A program made the translations under genes and the position numbers. The notes under the pieces are model-generated. The model saw only the letters and a list, made by a program, of their open reading frames with translations. It did not search any database and had not been told where the DNA came from. Below are positions 1 through 9,760 of a DNA stretch of 64,000 bases, in pieces (the first letter of the stretch is position 1; each line of letters starts with the position of its first letter). This DNA comes from Adiantum capillus-veneris. Lineage: Eukaryota; Streptophyta; Polypodiopsida; Polypodiales; Pteridaceae. Location: positions 86,146,342 through 86,210,341 of the forward strand of contig CM043953.1 in the NCBI GenBank assembly GCA_014529385.2, written 5' to 3'.

Positions 1-222
1 TCACCTCAAGCCCCTTCTCTGAAGCTTTATCTTTCTTTGCCATTTGGGAGTATAAAAAACCATACAACAATAAATCATTAGTCCACATTGCTCCACATTA
101 TTGTAACTTGAATATACCTAGGTACTTGCTTAACTTTTGACCATGTGGACAAAAATCACTCAAAGTAAAAAACTTACAAACGGATTGATAGAGTTTTGAC
201 CATGTGGATAATACTTAGGGAT

Positions 223-272
<50 letters not shown>

Positions 273-432
273 AGAAGAAGAAGAAGAAGAAGAAGCGTGT
301 GGACAAAAAAGTGGCAAAATGAGAAAGCCATGAGAAATCCAAGTGATTCAGAGAGAAATTAGAAAACTTGGAAAGGGAGTAATAAATTTTGATTATGTGG
401 TCAAACTTAGGGATGGAGGGAGGGACACAAAG

Positions 433-503
<71 letters not shown>

Positions 504-780
504 AGGTAGAGGAACAAACTCATTCACATAGACTCCACCAAGTGGAAAAATATCACTCACTAAGAGAGAGTGTTAAAACATCGTTTCAAAAGTTTTGACC
601 ATGTGGTCAAAAGTGATGGGGATGAAGGGGGAAGATAGAGGGATGAGAAAGCCATTGGTAAAACTAGAAGATTCAGAGGGAAACTACAAAACTTAAGAGG
701 GGGGTGATAGATTTTTCACCATGTGGACAAAACTTTGGGGGACACAAAGAGAGAGAGAGAGATTTTATTATCGTCCTCGG
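1..780. repeat. Degenerate satellite with TTTTGACCATGTGG motif and (GA)n tracts, left block
   Basis: The motif TTTTGACCATGTGG or a close variant recurs at about 135, 194, 387, 593 and 713. It is usually followed by (G/T)ACAAAACTTAGGGATG-like sequence and a (GA)n tract (225-270 with a GAA run to 294; 441-499; 741-760). The flanking text (CATTCACATAG, CACTCACTAAGAGAG, GCCATTGGTAAAACT) also recurs at 3270-3460, so the true unit is a longer tandem repeat of a few hundred bases. No gene is seen here. Confidence 0.75.
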
Positions 781-985
781 AGGTCAAATATGACCTATGG
801 GACCAAAGCTACATGTGATGTAGTATGTGTATGGCCAATGAGTGACTTTTGATGCTCCAAAATTGTGGCGATGAGAGTCGCAATGGAGAGCCCACACTTT
901 GGATGGGAGAGGAAAGTGTGTAGGTCTAAGTTATGGTTGAAAATCTTAGAGAAGCAAGTTTAGATGTGACCAAAAGCTGAGCACT

Positions 986-3059
986 CTAGTAGTGTGTGGT
1001 ACTCAGACTCTCGAACTTACAGTGAGCATAATGTACATGTCGATTTGACTCTTCTCCATTTCCCCAACGCCCTATCTCGCATCGAAGGTAATGGGAGCGA
1101 AGCCGAATGGCTCCGTAGTGCGTATCACCGACAAGGGGATAGGCTCAAGCATGTAAGTGTGAGTACGGTTTCCTCTTTTAGCAAAGAACATGGTTTTTTA
1201 GTTGTGGGCAATATGGGTGTTGTAATGTATAAAGCGTGACCCACTAGATTTCTCCCAAGCCGTAATACATTGGCGTTGTAAAAAAGCTTCATTCACTTGG
1301 GAGCCAATTGAATCATCATGTAGCATTGTAATGCATCCCATCTCCCAAACCACTTCTTTAGGTCTTGCATCCATCCCATGATGAACTTTTTTGCTTGCTT
1401 CCCATGCAATTATAAGAAGTCGATGTGAGGGGTTTTGACGCATCTTTATCATGTACTCCACAACCCTTTCCATGCCCATAACCTCGATAGGAAGACATCC
1501 TGACTCAAGAAGTAGGAGCATATATGGTGTTTTTGCCTTCACTTGGAGATTCTCAAACACTTTCTCAAACCCCACACGTCAACTCCATAAAGAAGAACCG
1601 GTGTCACCAATGCATCAAAAAGATACTTCTTGAGAACCCAACACTTGATGTTTCCCGCATTACACATGTTCTCAAATGCATAAAATTCTCTCTTTCCCTC
1701 TTCCAAATGATGCATAGCACATTCATGCCACTTGTGATTGGATGGAACCTCAAGGCCAAGGTACTTAAAGCTCTCAACAACTTCAAGTGTCTCATTGTTG
1801 TACACAATGCATGGCTTCTCCTTATGGTTGGTTTTCACAAGCATAACCTTTCCCTCTTCCAAATGATGCATAGCACATTCATGCCACTTGTGATTGGACG
1901 GAACCTCAAGGCCAAGGTACTTAAAGCTCTCAACAACTTCAAGTGTCTCATTGTTGTACACAATGCATGGCTTCTCCTTATGGTTGGTTTTCACAAGCAT
2001 AACCTCTGTCTTGGATTTGTTCACAATCAGCCCCCTATGCAAGCAAAAGTTCTCAAGGACAACCATAAGCTTTTGTGCATCTTCTAAAGTGTGTGCTAGA
2101 AGCACTACATCATCTGCATAGAACAAAATCATGATTATCGCATTGCAAATAGTGACCTCTTCAATGCCTTCTTCTTGCATAAAGTCAAGTACCATTTGTT
2201 ACAATTGATCAATGCATAGACCAAAGAGAGTTGGTGACAACGGACATCCTTGTTTAACCCCAATAGTGCTTAAATTTCTGAAATTTCTCTTCCCATGCGC
2301 AATTGACAAATCACCTTCTCATAGATTCGAAAAACCACAAGCATAAACTCACTTGGCACTTGGAGTTCTTCCATCCTTCTCCACAAATTGTTACGTGGAA
2401 TCATATCAAAGGCTTTCTTAAAGTCCACAAAACAAAAATTCAATCGCTTGCCTTTCAACCGACTTTTCTTTATGAGAACACGAAGAGTGACAAGATGATC
2501 AATGGTTCTATGGCATCGATGATAACCCGCAGTTCCTTTGCACGCTTGTCATTATCTTCAGCCCAATCACTCAATTTCATCTCCATTATGCACCCAAACA
2601 ACTTTGCCATAAGAGACCTAATAATTATAGTCCGATAGTTGTTTACATTATTTACATCCTCTCCTCTGTACAAAGGCTTAACCCAATTAGTACTCCAATC
2701 ATAAGGCATACCATTTAGAAGTGCAAGGTTGAACATATCACACATCCACTCATGGGTAAAATCTCCCGTCCATTTGATCATCTCCGGCTTGATACCTTGA
2801 GGATCTCCCGCTTTGCGAGTGGCCAACTTTTCATGCCCACCACATACATCCTCGATAGTAAAAAAGGAGGGCATACATGGGAGTGAACCATAAAATGGCA
2901 TCTTTTCATCATTTTCTTGCTATATAATTGCCTACAATGTATGTACATATCCACAAGACTCAAGGTACCAAAATTCTCAACCCGCTTGCCCCTCAAGTTT
3001 CTCCAAAAACTTCCACATGCATGTGTCTTTTCTTGGACTTGGCAAAGTGACAAATCCAT
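986..3059 (-). pseudogene. 5'-truncated non-LTR retrotransposon (LINE) reverse transcriptase
   Basis: Minus-strand remnant of a LINE ORF2. Reading 3059 to 986 there is an RT N-terminal segment (KAGDPQGIKPEMIKW, about 2825), motif A (FVDFKKAFD, about 2440), the catalytic motif FYADDVVLL (about 2110), the post-catalytic segment (NKSKTEVM), and a C-terminal stretch with IRLRSHYL..EIGRW and a Cys/His-containing end (about 986-1110). The RT copies RNA at the nicked target; no endonuclease domain is present, so the copy is 5'-truncated, as is usual for LINEs. The frame is broken several times (near 2900, 2460, 2200, 1575 and 1240). It interrupts the GACCATGTGG satellite that flanks it on both sides. 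A 156-bp in-frame duplication lies inside it. Confidence 0.9.
1692..2003. repeat. 156-bp tandem duplication inside the LINE RT
   Basis: Positions 1692-1847 and 1848-2003 are direct copies. By eye they differ at one base (T1743 versus C1899). The unit is 52 codons, so the LINE frame is kept and the peptide from MLVKTNHKEKP to HHLEEGK appears twice in a row. The near identity shows the duplication is much younger than the frameshifts in the LINE. Confidence 0.92.
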
Positions 3060-3158
3060 GGGTTATATAGGGCCAAAGAGAGAGGGGAGAGAGAGAACGT
3101 AAGATAGAGAGGGGAGAGAGATAAACAGAGAGAGTTTTGACCATGTGGACAAAACTTA

Positions 3159-3199
<41 letters not shown>

Positions 3200-3560
3200 A
3201 CAAGGTGTCTCTCTAGAGACAATGGGGAGAGGGAGAAAGGGGGAATCAGAATGTTTGAGATGACCAAATTCATTCACATAGGTTTGAGTAAGTAGGGAAA
3301 ACCACACTCACTAAGAGAGTGCAAAAACATTCTTACAATAGTTTTGACCATGTGGCCAAAAGTGAGGGATGGGAGAGACAAAGAGTGGAGAGGAGGAGGA
3401 GGCCATTGGTAAAACTTAGCGGTGGGTAATAGATTTTTGACCATGTGGAAAAAACTTAGGGATGTATGGAGACACACACACACACACACACACATAGAGT
3501 TTTGTCCATGTGGAAAAAACCGTGGTAGAATGACAAATCAATAAAAAACATAATACTAGA
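3060..3560. repeat. GACCATGTGG satellite, right block
   Basis: The satellite of 1-780 resumes directly at the truncated 5' end of the LINE. Motif copies lie at about 3135, 3342, 3435 and 3499 (the last as TTTTGTCCATGTGG). (GA)n occupies about 3163-3194 and (CA)n about 3473-3495. Positions 3270-3460 align with 520-740 of the left block. Confidence 0.75.
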
Positions 3561-3601
3561 GTGGATAGAGGGTCAATGATCACAAACAGGGACTGATAGA
3601 G

Positions 3602-5235
3602 TGTAATGGAATTGGCCTATTTAACTTTAGAGTAGCAGAAATTAATGAGAATACTTTTAAGCGATTACTTTGTGAGCATAGCAGGTGAACATAATTGAAG
3701 ATAACAACATAGACTAGCAACTAGTTAACTTGGCATGAACAATACTTTTGCAAGAGAGAGAATTTAGAGAACATGACAAAAGTTGAGGACCAGATTTATG
3801 TAGAGTCGATCCCACCTCCAATAGGCATTTGTATTATGATTTCTCCCATCCATTAAGAGATACTTGTTACAATACAATCTTTGTGTTCCTTATGACCTTG
3901 GTGATGCAATGAAGATGGAAAGCTTCATCCATCACAAGCATAACATAAACTTTGAACAAATCTTTAACTATCCCAAGCCTCAGTCCCAAGACCTCAAACA
4001 CCTTCGAAAGTGGAGAGAGCGAGCAGGGAATGAGGGTAGAGAATAGGAAGAAATAACATTTCATAAGAGAAAGAATTAGTTCTTCACTTATCACACTCTT
4101 GCTAGCATACATAATAGCATATTAATGAAGATGGACAATATGGCAAGCTCAAGGATTGAATCATGGCTCTTGGTTGGATTTGCACTCTATAGCCAAGAGT
4201 GTTGGTGTAGGCTCTCAACCTCTACTTGCTTGAAGAAGGAGAGGGAGCTCTAGCACTTTTCACATTTCATAATGAGAGTGTGTGTGAGTGTGTGTGGGAG
4301 AGTATACCCCCTAAGAAACCCCCTAGCTTTCTTTGGTTGATCCCCCCTTGTAGATCATGCTTGAAGCTTATTGGGCCCCTCTAGGCCTAGCCAATCACAA
4401 GCAGAAGGCATTACAAGCAACAAGGGTAGCTTGGGACAAGTGTCCCCCTTTCCACTTTGAGAGAGAGGACTTGATAAATTCAAAGGCAATTAAAAAAATC
4501 TCCTAAATTATCATTGGACACCTTGGGTGGCCAACCAATAGGCTCAAGGCACACTATGAGGGCAACATGAGGAGGAACTTGACAAGTGTCGCCTTTGCTT
4601 TCTTTGTACCAAGCATGACTTGTGTGTGTGTGTGGGTGTTCTCTCTCATCCCCCCTCTTATAGGGCTCGCCCCCTCCTTGTAGGGATTGGATTTGACCTT
4701 TTGACACCTCAAGTCCCTCATGCATAGGTTTAGTTCCCACCACAAGCTTGGCCCTTAAGCACTTCAAGCTTAGACTGGGTTCTCACCTCAAGCTCAGTCC
4801 TAGCATCTCAAGCATGTCAAGCACCTCAAGCATCTCAATCATGAAGCACCTCAAGCATCTCAAGCACCTCATTCATCAAGAACCTAAAACACCTTAAGCT
4901 TGGGCGGCCCAGGGTTCCCACCTCAAGGACCTCAAGCTTGGGCCGGGTTCCCACCTCAAGCTCAGCCCTAGCTTACCTAAGGTCAAAGGACTTTTAAACT
5001 AACTATTGGAGGTCTTCAATGAAGATAACCCTAAGGTCTTATGCTCCATTGGCTAGCCTTGATCTTTGATAGATCATATCTCATTTGGGCCCCTTTACCA
5101 TTGACCCCATGTTAAGATAGATCTATAAGCATGTGTCTATATCTTAACCCTTGTGCCTGTTTATTCTACCAAATTAGGTGATCAGTTTAATGTGAAAAAA
5201 TCATTTGGGTTGGTTAGATATTAGATTTTATGACA
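3602..5235 (-). repeat. Chromovirus-type LTR, 3' LTR position
   Basis: The block starts TGTAATGG and ends TTTATGACA, i.e. TG...CA on either strand. It matches the two LTRs of the complete Ty3 element at 22522-24128 and 29688-31294 along its whole length, but is clearly more diverged and slightly longer (1634 bp). Like them it contains a minisatellite of CAAGCACCTCAAGCAT-like units (about 4795-4900). An ATTATCTCTCTCTTG tract (polypurine on the minus strand) follows at 5236, which marks this as the 3' LTR of a minus-strand element. Confidence 0.88.
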
Positions 5236-5616
5236 TTATCTCTCTCTTGAACTCATAGTCGTCCCCGATTATGAGGTAGAAGAGATAAAGCCTTAGTCAT
5301 TAATCAATCTTACTTAGCGGGTAGAGGATCCCTTTTTACCCTAGAACATCTTTCCAAGATGATTGACTAATCCGTTTTGTGCTTGGGAGACATAGCTGCT
5401 ACAAGCATGTCTGCTCTTTAGTCCATTTCATTCTCCCAAAGTAGAGTGCCAAATTCTACTTGGTGTTTGAGAGACGCCGTCATCACAAACATGATTCTAA
5501 GCATGCATACTATTAGAGAGCTAGTCTTATAGGACAAAAACATGGGTCATTTAAAAGAAATTTGTACATTTTCTTACTCTAATGTAGCATTGTAAGCATT
5601 GACAAGGTTCATACTA
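5236..5616 (-). other. Ty3 3' internal leader and polypurine tract
   Basis: This non-coding stretch aligns with 24129-24532 of the complete chromovirus: the polypurine tract at 5236-5249, the TCGTCCCCGATTATGAGG segment, and so on up to TTCATACTAT at about 5616. Similarity to the chromovirus stops abruptly there, and the sequence continues into RNase H code of a different element. Confidence 0.75.
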
Positions 5617-5619
5617 TAC

Positions 5620-6245
5620 CTAAAAGAGGGGTAGCTTCAGTTTGGTTGCTCCTATGGAAACATCTTGTATTCTTTCCTTGGATAGAGCATCTGCTCCTTG
5701 ATTTTTTGCCCTAGGGATATGAAATAGCTGCATCGCTCCAAACTCTCTTAAAAGATCCTTAACTTGGCATAATTGGCCAAGAAAAAGTTGATTTTTACAA
5801 ACCCAAGTGCCATTTATCTGCTTAATCAAGAGCATGGAATCGCCAAACACATATAGGCATTGAACCCCTTGCAAAACACATTGTTCTAATCCAAGAATTA
5901 GGGTCGTGTACTCTGATTTGTTGTTGGAGTGGGAGTGTAGCAGCTGCCTAGTAGAGAATACCTTTTCCTTTTTCTCATTGAAAATGATAATGCCAAGCCA
6001 GTTGCGTGGTCCACTGTTGTTTTGTAAGCTCCATCAAAGAAAAGAGAGTGAGCTCCTTCTAGCTTAGGAACTTCTACCATTGGTGCCACTCCTTTGTCTT
6101 CTATGTTGACCTTTAGCTTCTTCTCATAGTGATGATGAATAAGAATACCTGCTAGACTAGCGCTGGTGGAGTTCTCCACTTGCATAGTGTAATCGAACTT
6201 TTGTAATCTAACGAGCCACTTAGAGATTCTAGATGAGACATCCAT
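5620..6245 (-). pseudogene. Tat-like Ty3 pol: end of RNase H plus second (archaeal-type) RNase H
   Basis: The minus strand reads GRISKWLVRL-like RNase H/connection sequence (SRISKWLVRLQKFDYTMQ), then LEGAHSLFFDGAYK, the start of a second RNase H. After a short break near 5875-5900 it gives VFGDSMLLIKQINGTW and HIPRAKNQGADALSKE, the typical end of the extra RNase H (RVT_3 type) of Tat-lineage Ty3 elements. The domain degrades the RNA strand of the RNA:DNA hybrid. The two frames are 5898-6245 and 5620-5874, separated by a frameshift. No integrase follows; the sequence runs straight into chromovirus 3' leader at about 5616. Confidence 0.82.
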
Positions 6246-6562
6246 GTGTTACAAAGGGTCTAGGCAATAGATAAGAGAGAAACTTTGTGGCAAACATCAA
6301 TGCAAGCACCATGTGCTCTATCATGGTGAATCCTATTTCTGATGGGGTCATGACACGACTAGAGAAGTAGATAGGACGCATGAAAGAGGTTTGGGGTCCT
6401 TCTACAATAGTACGGCTCCAAGTGTATCACTTATCTACTTGGGTTAGCATAAAATGGCTTGTCCCATCTAGGGGATGCAATGGTGGGAACTGATGCCAAG
6501 ATCTATTTCACTTCGCTAAATTGTTGTTCATTTTCTTCACTCCATAGAAACATTTCTATGGG

Positions 6563-7495
6563 TTACTTTTTGTAAAGGGAGAACCACTTGGAGAGCAAGT
6601 GAATGAACCTGCTCAAATACCTTACCTTTTGAAGGAAAGAGACCAATTGCTTAGCTGTTGTGAGTGATGACAAATATACTAAAGCTTGGGTCAGCCTCAA
6701 TTCTTTTGGCTGAAAATACATGATCGAGAAGAGTGACCTTGCTTTCACCAATGTGACACTTATCTAAGTTAAGTTGGCCACCCAAGGTTTTCAACCTAGC
6801 CAATCCATCATAAACCTTGCTCAAATGGAGGGAGTGAGAGTTGTAGATGTAGAAATCATTTATGAAAACCCGTATTGACTTACCAAAGTATGGCTAGAAG
6901 ATAAAAGTTACATAACATTGGAATGTGGCCAGAGCGTTCGTGAGGCCAAAATGCATCACTCTGTAAGAAAAACATCTCCATGGTGTTATGAAGGTTGTGT
7001 TTTTTTTGTCTTCTTCTCCAATGCAAATCTGGAAGTAGCCTGAGTAGCCATCACATACCATGTAGCAATCATGACCTGCTACCTGAGAATCTCGTCTAGG
7101 AATGGGAGGGGAAAATGATCCCTCTCTGTTGCTGCATTGAGAGGTTTGTAGTCTACAAAAACCCTCCACTTACTGTTTTTCTTCGGCGTGACCACTACTA
7201 GAGAGAGCCACTCTAAGTCTTTGACAAGGTAAGTGAAACCTGCATATAGAAAATTCCTTACCACTTTGAGCAATGCCTCTTGTTGAACTACCCCAAGCCT
7301 TATTAGCTTTTTCAGTACAGGCTTACTTCCTTCCTTGAGTCTTATGTGGTGTTGCACCACTGTGATGCTTGTGATCTTGTCATAACCATCAATGAAAAGT
7401 TTGGTGAGTTTACCCAGCATAGAGATGTATTCTTCTCTCTCTTCACTAGCTAGCTCACTAGAGAGCATCCAAGATAACTTACATGTATCCACCAA
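6563..7495 (-). pseudogene. Tat-like Ty3 reverse transcriptase, broken
   Basis: Read from 7495 downward: LIRLGVVQQEALLKVV, VVTPKKNSKWRVFVDYKPLN and FPLPFLDEIL (RT fingers). After a frameshift between about 7080 and 7170 come YMVCDGYSGYFQICI and FGLTNALATFQ. Near 6870 the catalytic region reads VFINDFYIY, so the first Asp of the usual (V/I)DD is Asn. The thumb/connection follows with LLDHVFSAK-like sequence. Several stops and frameshifts make this copy inactive. It lies between protease (7539-8315) and RNase H (5620-6245) code, in the usual Ty3 order. Confidence 0.85.
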
Positions 7496-7538
7496 GGGTT
7501 GCGTACCTGATGGTCCCTCTTGGTTCTCTGGTGGTGCT

Positions 7539-8315
7539 TTAGACTGTGTAAAATTTATTTGGATCTCTAAGGATGACTGCCATCACTTCGATGCTACTAT
7601 CTCTCTTCTCAATTGTTGTAGTGTCTTCTCCCAAGGTGGTAGAAGATTCAGTAGTGATCTCATCTTCCGATGCCTCCAAGATCATGTTGCATTGCTTACC
7701 AGTCTTCATGTCATAGAATATGGGCTTTCCCTTAGCATCCTTCATCTGGATCATTTTGATACTCCAGTCTTGCTTAGCCTCCATAGCCATGAGCCATGGT
7801 CTTCTGAGAATGATAGGGTAGCCCTTCCCTTTTTTTGGCATGAAAAAAATGTCTACCTCCATTTTTGTGTTGAATGCCTTCACCTTGACTGCATTCACAC
7901 TGCCTACGCACTTCACTTTGATGTTATTTGCCATTTTATCTTGGCAGGGCGCCGACCTACTTACCTCTAGAACTAGATGGTGCATCATTTTCTCACTCAT
8001 GACGCATATCTGTGTGCCACCATCTATGTAGATGTTTGAGATGTATTGCCCCTTGATGTGGGTATCCATGATAGGTAGGATGTCGTCTAGATTCCTCCCA
8101 GAGATAGCCCCAACTATCCTTGGTCTTGACTTTCTAGTACTTACCATCTTTATCCATTGTCTCCTCATCCCTGGTGCAAGATGGAGTAATTGGGGCAATT
8201 GGGGCCAGTTATTTTCGGACCTTGCATCAAAACATCTTGAAGTAGGCCATATGGTTAAGCATACTCGCCCAGTGAAAAATACACGAAGTCGATCATTCGT
8301 GAGGATTAGACACAT
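7539..8315 (-). pseudogene. Tat-like Ty3 aspartic protease region
   Basis: A 258-residue open frame. It contains NIYIDGGTQICVMSE, where DGG stands at the place of the D(S/T)G active site of retropepsins, followed by a flap-like segment and IILRRPWLMAMEA (the ILGRPWL region). The protease would cut the Gag-Pol polyprotein. The first 60 or so residues (before about 8140) look unlike protease and may be linker. The frame ends just left of the foldback element at 8318. Confidence 0.75.
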
Positions 8316-8317
8316 GC

Positions 8318-8580
8318 GGCTAAAAGCATGCTTTGGTGGTACAAAAAGGATTGTCCTTGACAGGACCTTTGAAAAATATTTGAGCTACAATTTCTACATG
8401 TCACATGAAAAACTACCTATCATACTATATATCAATGGATAGATCTTCAAAAGAAGAATCTAAAAGCACAAGGTCCGAAACGTTTTGACCTAAACTACAA
8501 AAATTTTACCAGTCCCCACTTTTTCATTGGTAGAAGTAAAATAGGTCCTTTTTTTGTACCACCAAACCACGCTTTCACCC
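8318..8580. mobile_element. Small foldback element (MITE-like), copy 1
   Basis: Terminal inverted repeats of about 33 bp: the left end reads GGCTAAAAGCATGCTTTGG and then TGGTACAAAAAGGA; the right end in reverse complement reads GGGTGAAAGCGTGGTTTGG and then TGGTACAAAAAAAGGA. ATGC flanks both ends (8314-8317, 8581-8584), a candidate target duplication. The interior (8397-8510, reverse strand) starts GGTAAAATTTTT and contains CTATCCATTGATATA. The same core occurs in the elements at 33019 and 44136. It has no coding capacity and is inserted in the gag-protease region of the Tat-like element. Confidence 0.8.
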
Positions 8581-8609
8581 ATGCTTGCTAGAATCTCGTT
8601 TTCCTTTCA

Positions 8610-9760
8610 TCTTTTCCTCCCTTTGAGAGGCCTCTTCGTGCCTGGCATGCTTCACTCCCATGGAAACCACTTCTTCTACTTTTTATTTTCCTTTGTCCTT
8701 CTCTTTGACTCGCTCTTCTATCTTCACTTTTCCCTTAGCTTCAAGACTGATGACACTCACTGGTTGGTTTTAAGCAGGTACTGGAGGTAGTAGTGGAATG
8801 AGAGGTTGCGGTGGTGGTGTGGTAGTTGTGCGGGCGATCGAAGGATTTGGATTAGTGGAATCGGGTTTGGTTGCCTGGGAGGTGGTGGCCTCGCCCTCGG
8901 TGGAGAAATCTTATTCTGCCTTATGCCTCTATTGAAGTTTTGTGTTCTTGGATGAGGACAGTAGTATATGCCATGGCGGTCCTCTTCGCAATTGTAACAA
9001 TGGTAGTCCTGATTTTATCTTCGCTGCCCTCTTCCTTGGTCTGGATTTTTGGCAGGTGCATGCACTTGCTACACCAGATGTATTGAAAGATTCTCTAACT
9101 GGTTGGTGATTCGGTTGAGCAGGTCTTGTTGATCTTTAGCCGGTTCCTGTGACTGATTCCTCTAGACAACTGCTGCAGGTGCGGCTAGGTGTGGTCAGAC
9201 CCTTCCCGGTTATGCTTCCTTGGTAGTCCTAGCTTGTAGACACAATTTCTTATCTTTAAGGTGAGCTACTTCAACTGCTACCTCATGCGTAGCAGGAAAC
9301 CCTCCCTTCACCTTCTCTGTAAGAACTAGCCATAAACCAATCACAAATAAGTCTTTCTTTAAGAAATCGGGTTCCCCTTTGCTCTCCCTCAGGGATGCAA
9401 CCGATCGTCCCCATAGATCCACGAACTTCAATTCGTATGCTGCATATTCAGCCATACTTCCTTGCTTCAACTCCATCAACAATTGCCTCAATTTCTCCGA
9501 TGTGGTGCCTTCTCTAAAGCGACTTAGAAATGCCGCTCTTAGCATGTCCCTTTGTGACTGGAATCAAGGCATTGTACCATGATCTTGATTCTACTTTCAT
9601 TAACAGTGGAAAAATATGCAGACACAAAGCATCATCATCCCTTCCCGAGACAACACATGCTATTTCAAGATTATCTAAGGAATCCTAAGCATCTTTCCCC
9701 ACCTTACCCGTGAAGGTCGGGAAAGAAATGTTTGCCATTCCAAAACATAATTTTGAAACT
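8610..9760 (-). pseudogene. Tat-like Ty3 gag, broken
   Basis: Minus-strand Gag remnant. At 9210-9545 the frame reads FLSRFREGTTSEKLRQLL..LKQGSMAEYAAYELKF, the capsid pattern of retrotrans_gag proteins. At 8958-8999 a CCHC zinc knuckle is visible (CYNCEEDRHGIYYC; spacing C-x2-C-x4-H-x4-C), which would bind the genomic RNA. Upstream code to about 9760 reads FTGKVGKDA and is broken by a stop. The Gag N-terminus was not found. The copy is split over several frames and has a foldback element at its 3' side. Confidence 0.75.

Noticed and set aside
160-342. Minus-strand ORF rich in Phe, Leu and Ser; similar ones at 2977-3307, 12805-13176, 46051-46278 and 47386-47589
   Set aside because: They are translations of (GA)n, (GAA)n and (CT)n microsatellites; the open length follows from the repeat, not from selection.
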